DNA of 64,000 nucleotides from Methylopila sp. Yamaguchi. GTDB taxonomy: Bacteria > Pseudomonadota > Alphaproteobacteria > Rhizobiales > Methylopilaceae. Made by a program: the position numbers and the translations under genes. The stretch lies in contig NZ_BAUX01000022.1 in the NCBI RefSeq assembly GCF_002897035.1, positions 1-64,000 on the forward strand, read 5' to 3'. Positions 44,479 to 53,670 of this stretch are shown here, in pieces. The stretch's first letter is position 1, and the number at the start of each line of letters is the position of its first letter. The notes under the pieces are model-generated. The model saw only the letters and a list, made by a program, of their open reading frames with translations, was not told where the DNA came from and made no database searches.

Positions 44479-45231
44479 ATGACGAACGGCCTCGGTGCGG
44501 CGTTGATCACGGGAGCGAGCCGGCGCATCGGCGCAGCGATCGCCGAAGCCTTGGCGGCCGAGCGGCGCCCCGTCGCCCTCCATTGCCATGAGTCGATCGA
44601 CGGGGCGCGGGCGCTCGCGCAGCGGATCGTTGCGCGGGGCGGCCGGGCGGCGGTGGTCGTCGGCGACCTCGCTGATCCGGCCACCCCGGAGCGTCTCGTG
44701 CTGGAGGCCACAGCCGCCGTCGGCGCGCCTCTCGAAGCGCTGGTCAACAACGCCTCAACTTTTGAAGAGGACGAAATTGGCGCGCTCGAGTCCGTCGCGT
44801 GGGACCGGCAGATGGCCGTCAACCTTCGCGCTCCGGTGTTTCTCGCCCAGGCCTTCGCCGCCCGCCTGCCGGCGAACGTCGGCGGCTGCGTCGTCAATGT
44901 GATCGACCAGCGCGTGCTGAAGACGACCAGCCGCTTCGTCTCCTACGCGCTGTCGAAAAGCGCGCTGCGGACCGCCACAGAGACGCTCGCGCTCGCGCTG
45001 GCGCCGCGCGTCCGGGTCGTCGCGGTGGCGCCGGGCCCCACGCTCGCGAACGCGCGGCAGTCCCCGGAGGCCTTCGCCCGGCAGGCGGAGGCGACCCCGC
45101 TTCGGCGAGGCCCCACGCCGGCCGAGATCGCCGAGGCCGTGCGGTTTCTGCTGAACGCGTCGAGCGTCACCGGCGTCATGCTGCCGGTCGACGGCGGACA
45201 GCATCTCGCGCCGGATCGCGACGACGACTGA
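44479..45231 (+). CDS. short-chain dehydrogenase/reductase, FolM/pteridine-reductase-like
   Basis: A 250-residue Rossmann enzyme. The cofactor motif is ITGASRRIGAAIA, the NNAS motif is at about residue 90, the catalytic Tyr-Lys pair lies in YALSKSA, and the C-terminus has GVMLPVDGGQHL. The RR after the first Gly motif suggests NADPH. It resembles SDRs that sit upstream of uvrC in many Rhizobiales and are similar to FolM dihydromonapterin reductase. The start ATG 44479 fits the length; the frame is open back to 44383. It precedes uvrC by 44 bp, probably in one unit. Confidence 0.85.
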   Translation: MTNGLGAALITGASRRIGAAIAEALAAERRPVALHCHESIDGARALAQRIVARGGRAAVVVGDLADPATPERLVLEATAAVGAPLEALVNNASTFEEDEIGALESVAWDRQMAVNLRAPVFLAQAFAARLPANVGGCVVNVIDQRVLKTTSRFVSYALSKSALRTATETLALALAPRVRVVAVAPGPTLANARQSPEAFARQAEATPLRRGPTPAEIAEAVRFLLNASSVTGVMLPVDGGQHLAPDRDDD

Positions 45232-45275
45232 GGCGCCTCGCGGAATCGGCTTCGGTCGCTTAAATTGACGGCTCC

Positions 45276-47264
45276 ATGATCGATGACGACCGCCCCCCGA
45301 TCGAGCCTGACGCGCTCGACGACGACGAGCTTTTCTCTGTCGAGGAGCGCGAGACCGCCGAGGCGGCGCTCGAGGCCGCGCCCGAGAACCTGCGCCGCGG
45401 CGTCGAGGTCATTCGCTCCCATCTGAAGCACCTGCCGAATGGGCCGGGCGTCTACCGCATGTTCGCGGCCGACGGCGACGTCCTCTACGTCGGCAAGGCG
45501 CGGAGCCTGAAAAAGCGGGTCGCGAACTACGCCCGCGGCATCGGCCATAACATCCGCATCGCCCGCATGATCGCCGAGACCGCGGCGATGGAGTTCGTCT
45601 CGACCGAGACCGAGACCGAAGCGTTGCTGCTCGAGGCGAACCTGATCAAGCGGCTGCGCCCGCGCTTCAACGTGCTGATGCGGGACGACAAGTCGTTCCC
45701 CTACATCCTGATCTCGTCCGAGCATCCTGCGCCGCAGATCGCCAAGCACCGCGGCGCGCGCACCCGCAAGGGCGACTACTACGGTCCCTTTGCTTCGGCC
45801 GGCGCCGTCGGGCGCACGATCGACGCGCTCGAGCGCGCTTTCCTGCTGCGCTCCTGCGCCGACAGCTATTACGAGCGGCGCACGCGGCCCTGCCTGCTGC
45901 ACCAGATCAAGCGCTGCTCCGGACCCTGCACCGGCGAGATCGCGCTCGACGACTACGCCGTGCTGGTCGAGGAAGCCCGCGACTTCCTCTCCGGGAAGAG
46001 CGACCGGGTGAAGACCGAGCTGGCGCGCGCCATGGACCAAGCGTCGGAGACGCTCGATTTCGAGCGGGCCGCGGTCTACCGCGACCGGCTGGCGGCGCTC
46101 GCGGCCATTCAGTCCAACCAGGGCGTCAACCCGCGCTCGGTGGAGGAGGCGGACGTCTTCGCGATCCACGCCGAAGGCGGACAGACCTGCATCGAGGCGT
46201 TCTTCTTCCGCGCCTATCAGAACTGGGGCGCGCGGGCCTACTTCCCCAAGGCCGACAAGTCGCTGGAGACCGGCGAGGTGCTGGGCTCGTTCCTCTCGCA
46301 GTTCTACGACGCCGAGGAGCCGCCGCGCCTGGTGCTGCTGAGCGAGGACATGGAGGACCGGGCGCTGCTGGCCGAGGCCCTGACGATCCGGTCAGGCCAC
46401 AAGGTCGAGGTCGCGGTGCCGGCCCGCGGCGAAAAGAAGGAGCTCGTCGACCGTGCTCTCTCGAACGCCAAGGAGGCGCTCGGCCGCAGGCTGGCGGAGA
46501 CCTCGACGCAGGCGCGACTGCTCGCGGGCGTCCAGGCCGCGTTCGAACTCCCGGCGCCGCCGCAGCGCATCGAGGTCTACGACAACAGCCACATCATGGG
46601 GACGGCCGCGGTCGGCGGCATGATCGTCGCCGGGCCCGAGGGCTTCCTGAAGAACCAGTACCGCAAGTTTAACATCAGGCCCGAAGATCTGACCCCGGGG
46701 GACGACACCGGGATGATGCGGCAGGTGCTCCGCCGCCGCTTCGCTCGGCTGCAAAAGGAATCGCCGCGCGACGCCGAGGGCAAGACGCCCGAGGGGGCGC
46801 CGCCATGGCCGGACCTCGTGCTGATCGACGGCGGCCAGGGCCAGCTCAAAGCCGCGCGCGAGACGCTGAAGGAGCTCGACCTTGCAGGCGTGCCGCTGGT
46901 CGGCATCGCCAAGGGCGTCGACCGCGAGGCGGGCCGCGAGACCTTCTTCCTCGAGGGCAAGCAACCGTTCCGCATGCCCCCGCGGGACCCCGTGCTCTAT
47001 TATGTCCAGCGCCTGCGCGACGAGGCCCACCGCTTCGCGATCGGAACGCACCGGGCGCGGCGCTCCAAGGAGTTCGTCGCGAATCCGCTCGACGAGGTGC
47101 CGGGCATCGGCCCCACGCGCAAGCGCGCGCTGCTGCGCCACTTCGGCACCGCCAAGGCGGTGGCTCGCGCAGGTCTTTCCGACCTCGAGAAGGCGCCGGG
47201 CGTCAGCAAGGCTATGGCGAGGACGATCTACGACTTCTTCCACGCACGGGGCGACGGGGGCTGA
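45276..47264 (+). CDS. uvrC: excinuclease ABC subunit UvrC
   Basis: A 662-residue nuclease. The GIY-YIG domain is at residues 50-130 ([20 protein letters not shown]), the UvrB-binding UVR motif is near 245 ([20 protein letters not shown]), the RNase H-like second nuclease domain has [10 protein letters not shown] and [12 protein letters not shown], and the C-terminal double helix-hairpin-helix has [17 protein letters not shown]. It makes both incisions in nucleotide excision repair with UvrB (19457-22219). The first 45 residues are acidic. Length and order are normal. Confidence 0.96.
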   Translation: MIDDDRPPIEPDALDDDELFSVEERETAEAALEAAPENLRRGVEVIRSHLKHLPNGPGVYRMFAADGDVLYVGKARSLKKRVANYARGIGHNIRIARMIAETAAMEFVSTETETEALLLEANLIKRLRPRFNVLMRDDKSFPYILISSEHPAPQIAKHRGARTRKGDYYGPFASAGAVGRTIDALERAFLLRSCADSYYERRTRPCLLHQIKRCSGPCTGEIALDDYAVLVEEARDFLSGKSDRVKTELARAMDQASETLDFERAAVYRDRLAALAAIQSNQGVNPRSVEEADVFAIHAEGGQTCIEAFFFRAYQNWGARAYFPKADKSLETGEVLGSFLSQFYDAEEPPRLVLLSEDMEDRALLAEALTIRSGHKVEVAVPARGEKKELVDRALSNAKEALGRRLAETSTQARLLAGVQAAFELPAPPQRIEVYDNSHIMGTAAVGGMIVAGPEGFLKNQYRKFNIRPEDLTPGDDTGMMRQVLRRRFARLQKESPRDAEGKTPEGAPPWPDLVLIDGGQGQLKAARETLKELDLAGVPLVGIAKGVDREAGRETFFLEGKQPFRMPPRDPVLYYVQRLRDEAHRFAIGTHRARRSKEFVANPLDEVPGIGPTRKRALLRHFGTAKAVARAGLSDLEKAPGVSKAMARTIYDFFHARGDGG

Positions 47265-47303
47265 CGTTTCGGGGGCCCGCGCGCTTAACGAAAGGACGGT
47301 TCG

Positions 47304-47591
47304 ATGACCCTGGGGCTCCGTTTGGCCGCGGCCTTCCTCGTCGCCTGCGCTGTGGGCGCGGGGGCGATGGTCTACGATCAGACCCGCGGCGCTGACTGGG
47401 CGGTCTCGCCCCAGCAAATCGCCGGGGCGAAGGCCGCCGGCCGGGCCGGCGTCGAGACCCGTTCAGGATCGGTCGCCGTGCTCCCGATCCGGTCCGAAAC
47501 CGCGGATGCCCTACCGTTCAAGTGGGCGCTGCTGGGCTTGGCCGCGGGGGCGCTTACCTTCGTCGGCCTGCGTCGGCGGAACCGAGCATGA
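47304..47591 (+). CDS. small membrane protein of unknown function
   Basis: A 95-residue protein with two hydrophobic segments, residues 4-24 (LRLAAAFLVACAVGAGAMVY) and 72-88, followed by a basic end (RRRNRA). AAAGGA precedes the ATG at 47304. It lies 39 bp after uvrC and 92 bp before pgsA in the same direction, so it is probably part of that transcript. I do not recognise the family. The membrane topology would leave the middle loop of about 45 residues in the periplasm or cytoplasm. Confidence 0.65.
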   Translation: MTLGLRLAAAFLVACAVGAGAMVYDQTRGADWAVSPQQIAGAKAAGRAGVETRSGSVAVLPIRSETADALPFKWALLGLAAGALTFVGLRRRNRA

Positions 47592-47682
47592 GGGGGGACG
47601 TCCGCCGAGGCTCTCGTGTTGACGCCCGCGGACGCGCGTGGTCGTGTCGCCGCCTGACCCGTCAGCATGCCGGCGCCGATTT

Positions 47683-48324
47683 ATGACTTCCGAAAGCCAT
47701 CTCGAACCCGTCGGTCCCGCCGCTGCGCGCCGCGGCGACAACGCGTCGCGACGGCACGCGCTCAGCCTTCCGAACATACTCACCTACGGCCGCATCGCGG
47801 CGGTGCCGGCGGTCGTCGGATGTCTTTTCGTGGGCGGCGACGCCTGGCGCTGGACGGCGCTCGCGTTGTTTGCGCTGGCGGCGATCACCGATTTCCTCGA
47901 CGGCTACCTTGCGCGGGCCTGGCAGCAGCAGTCTCCGCTCGGACGCATGCTCGATCCGATCGCGGACAAGTTGCTTGTCTCCGCCTGCCTGCTCATGCTG
48001 GCCGCGGACGGCACGATCCACGGCTGGACGCTGTGGGCGGCGATGGTGATCCTGTGCCGGGAGGTGCTGGTCTCAGGGCTGCGGGAGTTCCTGGCCGAGC
48101 TTCGGGTCAGCGTGCCGGTCACCAACCTCGCGAAGTACAAGACCACCGCTCAGCTCGTCGCCGTGGGCTTCCTTCTGGCCGGGGCCGCCGGCGACAAGGT
48201 GATCCCCGGGGTGACGGCGGTCGGGCTCGGCCTGCTGTGGTTCTCCGCGGTGCTTACGCTTTACACCGGCTATGACTACTTCAGGGCGGGACTGCGCTAC
48301 GTGCTGGAGGATCCCGTCGAGTGA
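47683..48324 (+). CDS. pgsA: CDP-diacylglycerol-glycerol-3-phosphate 3-phosphatidyltransferase
   Basis: A 213-residue inner-membrane enzyme making phosphatidylglycerol phosphate from CDP-diacylglycerol. The CDP-alcohol phosphotransferase motif is intact: DFLDGYLAR followed by GRMLDPIADK (D-x2-DG-x2-AR-x8-G-x3-D-x3-D). LPNILTYGRI is the usual N-terminal family segment. The first 35 residues are Ala/Arg-rich. I use ATG 47683; another in-frame start at 47638 is possible. Its TGA overlaps the GTG start of moaD by 4 bp. Confidence 0.94.
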   Translation: MTSESHLEPVGPAAARRGDNASRRHALSLPNILTYGRIAAVPAVVGCLFVGGDAWRWTALALFALAAITDFLDGYLARAWQQQSPLGRMLDPIADKLLVSACLLMLAADGTIHGWTLWAAMVILCREVLVSGLREFLAELRVSVPVTNLAKYKTTAQLVAVGFLLAGAAGDKVIPGVTAVGLGLLWFSAVLTLYTGYDYFRAGLRYVLEDPVE

Positions 48325-48572
48325 AACTGAAATATTTCGCCTGGGTGCGGGAGCGGGTCGGGTTGGCCGAAGAGGACGTCGACGCGCCGGCCGGCGTGGC
48401 GACGGTGGCGGAGCTGGTCGACTGGCTCCGCGCGCGTGGCCCTGATTACGAGCGGGCCTTCGCGGCCGGTCCCGCGATCCGCGCCGCGATCGACAAGCGG
48501 CACGCCAAGCCCGACGCGTCCATCGCCGGCGCCGGCGAGATTGCGTTCTTCCCGCCGATGACCGGCGGCTGA
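48321..48572 (+). CDS. moaD: molybdopterin synthase small subunit MoaD
   Basis: An 83-residue ubiquitin-like protein with a GTG start that overlaps pgsA by 4 bp. The C-terminal Gly-Gly (PPMTGG), which is adenylated and thiocarboxylated, is present. MKLKYFAWVRERVG is the usual opening. It transfers sulfur to precursor Z together with MoaE, encoded 6 nt downstream. It is one half of the molybdopterin synthase heterotetramer. Confidence 0.94.
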   Translation: MKLKYFAWVRERVGLAEEDVDAPAGVATVAELVDWLRARGPDYERAFAAGPAIRAAIDKRHAKPDASIAGAGEIAFFPPMTGG

Positions 48573-48578
48573 GCCGCC

Positions 48579-49037
48579 ATGACCGTTCGTCTTCAGAGCG
48601 AGCCGTTCGACGCCGGAGCGGAGTTGGCGCGGCTGAGCGAAGGCCGCGACGGCGTCGGCGCGGTCGTGACCTTCACCGGCCTCTGCCGCGACCGCGCCGA
48701 CAGCGGGGCGCCGCTCGAAGCGCTGATCCTTGAGCACTATCCCGAGATGGCGCAGGAGGAGCTCGAGCGGATCGAGGCGGAGGCGCGGGCCCGCTGGCCG
48801 CTGATCGACTCGCTGCTGGTCCATCGCTATGGGCGGATCCGTCCGGGCGAGCCCATCGTGCTGGTCGCGACGTTGTCGTCCCACCGGGCGGCGGCCTTCG
48901 CGGCGGCCGAGTTCCTGATGGATTACCTCAAGACCTCCGCGCCGTTCTGGAAGCAGGAAGAGACGGCCGCCGGGACGGGCTGGGTCGCGGCGAAAGAGGC
49001 CGACGACGCGGCCGCCGAGCGCTGGAGCCGCGGCTGA
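48579..49037 (+). CDS. moaE: molybdopterin synthase catalytic subunit MoaE
   Basis: A 152-residue subunit. Family segments include GAVVTFTGLCR, LEHYPEMAQ, RYGRIRPGEPIVLVA, and the active-site APFWKQE (Lys at the MoaD C-terminus site). It converts cyclic pyranopterin monophosphate to molybdopterin with MoaD. The gap to moaD is 6 nt, so the two are co-translated. It is the last of the uvrC-to-moaE series. Confidence 0.95.
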   Translation: MTVRLQSEPFDAGAELARLSEGRDGVGAVVTFTGLCRDRADSGAPLEALILEHYPEMAQEELERIEAEARARWPLIDSLLVHRYGRIRPGEPIVLVATLSSHRAAAFAAAEFLMDYLKTSAPFWKQEETAAGTGWVAAKEADDAAAERWSRG

Positions 49038-49151
49038 CCCGCGCCCCGGGCGGACGGGCGCGAACGACGCTTGCCGGGCGTGCAAACCGCGGTAGAGTTA
49101 ACCCGATGTTAACCGCGCTGTCGCGCGGCGCGCCTCTCGGGTAACCCTGCG

Positions 49152-49799
49152 ATGACCGGCAAGCTCTCGTTTCGCGCCAGCGCGACCTTGATCGTCTGCG
49201 GCTACGCCGTCATCGCCGCCCTGCTGGTCCTCGCCGCCGGCCAGAATCTCGGACATGGGGTGTCGAATTACGCCCAGCAGATGACCTGGCTGTCGTCGGA
49301 GACCACCACTGCACGCTTAGCCGCGCTGCGGCAGGCGGGACGGCCGGAGACCGCGGCGCTGTACGCGCTCGTGGCCGCCGTCTCCTGGGGTCTGATCGCG
49401 GCGATGGCCGCCGCCGGCTTCGCCTGGGGCGTGCTGCACAAGGGCGAAAGTCTCCTTGGACTCGACAAGGCGCTGACCTACCTCGCGGCGCTCTCCGGCC
49501 TCTACGCGTTGTCGACCTGCCTCACGATGGGCCTGAGCGCCGCGCATCTGACGCTCCCGCGCGAGGGGCTGCACGCGATCCCCGGGCTGTGGTTCGCGAC
49601 CATGATCCCGAGCGCCGCCGTGCTCGCGCGCTGCGCGGCGCTGATCGCCCACGACGCCGGATCCCTGCTCGCCGTGGTCGTCGCCGCGGAGCCGAGGCGG
49701 ATCGCGCAGTTCGTGGAGGCGACCGAGGCCGCCAGGGGCGTCGACAGCGTCGAGGCGAGGCTCGCCCGTCGGGTCGCGGCCGCGCGCGTTCGCGGCTAA
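49152..49799 (+). CDS. membrane protein of unknown function
   Basis: A 215-residue protein with about four hydrophobic segments (residues 10-30, 72-95, 108-130, 145-165) and a basic C-terminal tail (ARLARRVAAARVRG). I do not recognise a family. It starts 114 bp after moaE, in a region with several GTTAACC repeats near 49097-49115, and ends before a strong bidirectional terminator. It may belong to the moa unit or be transcribed alone. Confidence 0.65.
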   Translation: MTGKLSFRASATLIVCGYAVIAALLVLAAGQNLGHGVSNYAQQMTWLSSETTTARLAALRQAGRPETAALYALVAAVSWGLIAAMAAAGFAWGVLHKGESLLGLDKALTYLAALSGLYALSTCLTMGLSAAHLTLPREGLHAIPGLWFATMIPSAAVLARCAALIAHDAGSLLAVVVAAEPRRIAQFVEATEAARGVDSVEARLARRVAAARVRG

Positions 49800-49817
49800 G
49801 GCCTTAGGTATCAAGCG

Positions 49818-49853
49818 AAAAAGCCCGCGAACCGGCCGGTCCGCGGGCTTTTG
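49818..49853. terminator. bidirectional intrinsic terminator
   Basis: AAAAGCCCGCG at 49819-49829 pairs with CGCGGGCTTTT at 49842-49852, with an inner ACCGG/CCGGT extension. The stem has A-runs on the left and T-runs on the right, so it works as an intrinsic terminator in both directions, between the membrane-protein gene (stop 49799) and ilvE (stop 49871). Confidence 0.88.
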
Positions 49854-49870
49854 TTCGAAAGTGGCGGAGC

Positions 49871-50773
49871 TCAGGCCGCCGCGACGGCCTTGGGCGCGGA
49901 CGGCTGCACCGCCGCCATGTAGTCGTTCATCAGCGTGCTGGTGATGTCGCCCACCGTGAAACGCCAATCGGCGATCTCGGCGACCGGCGTGACCTCCGCG
50001 GCCGTCCCGCAGATGAAGCACTGCTCGAAGCCCGACAGCTCCTCCGGTCGGATCGCCCTCTCGACCACCTCGATGCCGCGCGCCCGGGCGAGGCCGATGA
50101 CCGTGCGGCGGGTGATGCCGTCGAGGAAGCAGTCCGGCGTCGGGGTGTGGATGACGCCGTCCTTGACGAAGAAGATGTTCGCGCCGGTGCATTCCGCCAC
50201 CTGGCCGCGCCAGTCCAGCATCAACGCGTCGGCGTAGCCCTTACGCTCGGCGGCGTGCTTCGACATGGTGCAGATCATGTAGAGGCCGGTCGCCTTCGCC
50301 TTGGACGGCGCGGTCAGCGGGTCCGGGCGGCGCCATTGGGCGAGGTCGAGCCGGATGCCCTTCAGACGCTGGGCCGGATCGAAGTAGCTCGGCCACTGCC
50401 ACACGGCGATGGCCAGATGGATCCGGTTGTGCTGGGCGGAGACGCCCATCATCTCGCTGCCGCGCCAGGCGATGGGGCGGATGTAGGCGTCCGAGAAGCC
50501 CTGACGCGCGAGCGTCTCTTCGCAGGCCCGGTCGATCTCCTCGACGGAGTAGGGGATTTCGAAATCGAGCAGCCGCGCGCTCTCGATCAGGCGCTGGTTG
50601 TGCTCGCGCATCTTGAAGATTACGCCGCCGTAGGCCCGCTCGCCTTCGAACACCGCGCTCGCGTAGTGCAGCGCATGCGTAAGAACGTGAACCTTGGCGT
50701 CGGCCCACGGGACGAAGGCCCCGTCGTACCAAATGACGCCGTCGCGCATGTCGAAAGGTTGTGCGTCGGCCAT
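49871..50773 (-). CDS. ilvE: branched-chain amino acid aminotransferase IlvE
   Basis: A 300-residue class IV PLP enzyme. The lysine that binds PLP is Lys160 in SKAKATGLY. HALHYASAVFEGERAYGG and AECTGANIFFVKDG, with the later DGITRRTVI, are typical of IlvE. It interconverts leucine, isoleucine and valine with their keto acids. The ATG at 50773 is preceded by AAGGAG. The leader has two hairpins (50798-50816 and 50852-50888), so attenuation or an operator is possible. The MarR gene diverges from it. Confidence 0.95.
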   Translation of the reverse strand: MADAQPFDMRDGVIWYDGAFVPWADAKVHVLTHALHYASAVFEGERAYGGVIFKMREHNQRLIESARLLDFEIPYSVEEIDRACEETLARQGFSDAYIRPIAWRGSEMMGVSAQHNRIHLAIAVWQWPSYFDPAQRLKGIRLDLAQWRRPDPLTAPSKAKATGLYMICTMSKHAAERKGYADALMLDWRGQVAECTGANIFFVKDGVIHTPTPDCFLDGITRRTVIGLARARGIEVVERAIRPEELSGFEQCFICGTAAEVTPVAEIADWRFTVGDITSTLMNDYMAAVQPSAPKAVAAA

Positions 50774-50797
50774 GACAATCGCTCCTTGGCAATCGCT

Positions 50798-50888
50798 CGC
50801 CGGCTCGGAACCGGCGCAATAAGGCTGTTCAATCTTCGTCGTTCGAGGTGCGCCTGAACGCTGCGACGGTCAAGTCGAGCGTTCAGGC
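50798..50888 (-). promoter_or_regulatory. leader hairpins upstream of ilvE
   Basis: Two stems lie in the leader. CGCCGG/CCGGCG (50798-50816) is 25 bp from the ilvE start. GCCTGAACGCT (50852-50862) and AGCGTTCAGGC (50878-50888) are perfect 11-bp arms 15 bp apart. The second could be an operator dyad shared by the divergent petP promoter or an RNA hairpin. No U-run follows either stem, so it is not a normal terminator. The rest of the 50774-51046 gap shows no gene. Confidence 0.4.
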
Positions 50889-51046
50889 CTTACGCATTTT
50901 GCGCCGCGCGAGCGGACTGGCTATCCTCGGCGAACGCCCTGCCGGCTCAACGGCCGCGCAATGATCCGCTTGCTTGCGCTCGTCTTAGGTAATTTCCTTT
51001 CGCGGATAGGGCAGGGTGTGTAACGAACGGATCGGGATAAGTCAAT

Positions 51047-51592
51047 ATGACTGACGTAATGACCGAGGCGTCCGGCGCGACTCAGCGCTCCTCCGCCGCA
51101 CGCGCCCTCGGTCCCGACGGCGCGCCGGCTTACGACCTGATCGAGCTTCTGTTTTTCGCCTACCGCGACTTCGTCCGCGACGCCGACGAGGCGCTTGCGG
51201 CCTATGGTTTCGGGCGGGCGCATCACCGCGTCCTGCATTTCGTGGATCGCAACCCAGGCCTGCGCGTTACCGAACTGCTCGACATCCTGAAGATCACCAA
51301 GCAGAGCCTCGGCCGGGTGCTGCGCGAGCTGATCGACCAGGGCTTCATCATTCAGCGCGAGGGTGCGTCCGACCGCCGCCAGCGGCTTCTGTTCGTGACG
51401 GAGCGCGGCGACGCCCTCGCCTTGAAGCTCGCGCATCTTCAGACCGAAAGGATTTCGCGGGCGCTCGAGGGGTGCGGCGACGACGTCGGCGCCGCCGCGC
51501 GGCGCTTCCTGTTCGCGATGGTCGATCCCGAGGAGCGAGACGCCGTAGCGCGGCTCGCTATGCCCGGACGGCCCCGCGGAGGGCGAGCCTGA
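51047..51592 (+). CDS. petP: MarR family transcriptional regulator, PetP-like
   Basis: A 181-residue MarR protein. The winged helix covers residues 60-130: HHRVLHFVDRNPGLRVTELL, ITKQSLGRVLRELIDQG and DRRQRLLFVTERG. It starts in a first helix ELLFFAYRDFVRDAD. The order MarR-response regulator-sensor kinase next to ilvE matches the PetP-PetR arrangement of Rhodobacter capsulatus and relatives, in which PetR was found needed for respiratory and photosynthetic growth. The GTG of the response-regulator gene is 2 nt after its stop. The assignment to PetP is by synteny and family, not by direct evidence. Confidence 0.85.
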   Translation: MTDVMTEASGATQRSSAARALGPDGAPAYDLIELLFFAYRDFVRDADEALAAYGFGRAHHRVLHFVDRNPGLRVTELLDILKITKQSLGRVLRELIDQGFIIQREGASDRRQRLLFVTERGDALALKLAHLQTERISRALEGCGDDVGAAARRFLFAMVDPEERDAVARLAMPGRPRGGRA

Positions 51593-51594
51593 CC

Positions 51595-52305
51595 GTGGCG
51601 TCCTCCAGCGAGACGGCCGTCAACGACGACGCCGCCCACCTGCTCGTCGTCGACGACGACGCGCGAATCCGCACGCTTCTCCACAAGTTCCTGACGGGCA
51701 AAGGCTACCGCGTCAGCACCGCCGGCGACGCCGCCGAGGCGCGGGCGAAGCTGGACGCCCTGGCGTTCGATCTTCTGGTGCTCGACGTGATGATGCCCGG
51801 CGAAAGCGGCCTCGACCTTGCCCGGGCCGTGCGCGCGCGTTCGCCCGTGCCGATCCTCATGCTCACCGCGCGCTCCGACGCCGACGACCGCATCGCGGGG
51901 CTCGAAACCGGCGCCGACGATTATCTGGCGAAGCCGTTCGATCCGCGTGAACTGCTGCTGCGCGTGGGCGGCATCCTCAGGCGGGCTGGCGCTATGGCCG
52001 CGACGTCCGCGCCGGAAGTCGTGTTCGGCGAGTTCGCCTTCCACCGGGGTCGCGGGGAGTTGAAGCGCGGCGACGAGGTGGTCCGTCTGACGGACCGGGA
52101 GCGCGACCTGCTCGCGACGCTGGCGGAGCGCCCCGGCCAGACCGTACCCCGCTCTGCGCTCGCGACCGACGACGCCGCGCCGGGCGATCGAGCGGTCGAC
52201 GTCGTCGTCACCCGGCTCCGCCGGAAGATCGAAGTCGATCCGGCGAACCCGCTTTTGCTCCAGACGGTGCGGGGCCTCGGCTACCGCCTCCTCGCCGACG
52301 GATGA
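51595..52305 (+). CDS. petR: OmpR-family response regulator, PetR-like
   Basis: A 236-residue regulator. The receiver domain is at residues 14-130, with acidic pair DDD (20-22), phospho-acceptor Asp64 in LVLDVMMPG, and Lys in YLAKPFDPREL. The winged-helix domain is at 140-232 with RAVDVVVTRLRRKIE. GGAGGG lies 11 nt upstream of GTG 51595. Its TGA overlaps the kinase ATG by 4 bp. It is expected to be phosphorylated by the adjacent kinase. The frame is open to 51472 with Arg-rich sequence that is unlike the family. Confidence 0.9.
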   Translation: MASSSETAVNDDAAHLLVVDDDARIRTLLHKFLTGKGYRVSTAGDAAEARAKLDALAFDLLVLDVMMPGESGLDLARAVRARSPVPILMLTARSDADDRIAGLETGADDYLAKPFDPRELLLRVGGILRRAGAMAATSAPEVVFGEFAFHRGRGELKRGDEVVRLTDRERDLLATLAERPGQTVPRSALATDDAAPGDRAVDVVVTRLRRKIEVDPANPLLLQTVRGLGYRLLADG

Positions 52306-53636
52306 GCGAGGCGCCTGCGACGGGGACCTTCCTGCGGCGCTTGATGCCGAAGGGGCTCTACACCCGCTCGCTGCTCATCATCGTGGTGCCGATGGTGCTG
52401 CTGCAGGGGGTCCTCGCGTTCGTGTTCCTGGAACGGCACTACCAGCTGGTGACCGAGAGGCTGTCCTCGGCGGTCTCGCAGGACATCGCGGCGCTGGCGC
52501 GTCTCCACGATCTCCAGCCGACCCCTGAGAACGACGCGCGGCTCACCCGCATCGCGCGCGACCAGCTGTCCCTGCAGGTGGAGTTCCTGCCGCCGCAGCC
52601 TCTGCCTCAGGAGCGACCGCGCCCGTTTTTCTCGATCATCGACGAGGCGCTTTCCAGCCAGCTCGCGGACAGCCTGAAGCGCCCGTTCTGGATCGACACC
52701 GTGGGCCGGTCGAACTTCGTCGAGATACGGGTGTCCCTTGCCGACGCCACCATGAAAGTCCTGGCGCGACGCAATCTCGCCTACGCCTCCAACAGCCACA
52801 TCTTCCTGGTCTGGATGGTGGGCGCCTCGGTCGTGCTCATCACCGTCGCCATCCTGTTCCTGCGCAATCAGATCCGTCCGATTCTCGCCCTCGCCGCGGC
52901 CGCCGAGAGCTTCGGGAAAGGTCGGGCCGGGCCGGACTTCAAGGTGCGCGGCGCGCGGGAGGTCCGTGAAGCCGGCCGCGCGTTCCTCGACATGCGAGAC
53001 CGCATCGAACGTCAGATCGAGCAACGCACCACCATGCTCGCCGGGGTCAGCCATGACCTGCGGACCATGCTGACCCGGTTCCGCCTCCAACTCGCGCTGC
53101 TCGACGAGACCCCTGAGATCGAGGACCTGAACCGCGACGTCGATGAGATGTCGCGGATGCTGGAGGCCTACCTCGCCTTCGTGCGCGGCGACGCCGGCGA
53201 GGCGCCGTCGCCCACCGACGTGCCGGGGTTGCTGGAGGAGCTGAAGCGGGCGGCGGAAACGTCCGGCGTGCGGGTGAGCGTGGAAAGTCACGGCCCCGAG
53301 ACCGCCGTGGTGCGGCCTGACGCCTTCCGGCGCTGCCTCGGCAATCTCGTCTCCAATGCCGCGCGGTTTTCCACGCGGATCGCGATCCAGGCGATCAACG
53401 ACGGCCGAACGCTCGAGATCCGGATCGACGACGACGGTCCGGGCATCCCGCTTGAGAAGCGCGAGGAGGTGTTTCGACCGTTCCTCCGACTCGACCAGGC
53501 CCGGAACCAGGATCACGGCGGCACTGGCCTAGGCCTCGCGATCACGCGCGACATCGCCCGCAGCCATGGCGGCGACGTCACGCTGGAATCGAGCCCGCTC
53601 GGCGGCTTGAGGGCGGTGGTGCGGGTGCCGGCCTAG
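52302..53636 (+). CDS. EnvZ-like sensor histidine kinase
   Basis: A 444-residue membrane kinase with two membrane segments (residues 24-45 and 164-187), a periplasmic domain of about 118 residues, a HAMP region, His251 in VSHDLRTMLTRFRLQL, and ATPase motifs NLVSNAARF, DDDGPGIP and GGTGLGLAI. It is cognate to the preceding response regulator. The H-box resembles that of EnvZ, with Met-Leu for the usual Pro-Leu. The signal sensed is unknown. Confidence 0.93.
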   Translation: MSEAPATGTFLRRLMPKGLYTRSLLIIVVPMVLLQGVLAFVFLERHYQLVTERLSSAVSQDIAALARLHDLQPTPENDARLTRIARDQLSLQVEFLPPQPLPQERPRPFFSIIDEALSSQLADSLKRPFWIDTVGRSNFVEIRVSLADATMKVLARRNLAYASNSHIFLVWMVGASVVLITVAILFLRNQIRPILALAAAAESFGKGRAGPDFKVRGAREVREAGRAFLDMRDRIERQIEQRTTMLAGVSHDLRTMLTRFRLQLALLDETPEIEDLNRDVDEMSRMLEAYLAFVRGDAGEAPSPTDVPGLLEELKRAAETSGVRVSVESHGPETAVVRPDAFRRCLGNLVSNAARFSTRIAIQAINDGRTLEIRIDDDGPGIPLEKREEVFRPFLRLDQARNQDHGGTGLGLAITRDIARSHGGDVTLESSPLGGLRAVVRVPA

Positions 53637-53670
53637 AGCGTCCGGTCCGACGCGTCTGCCCGGGCCGAGC

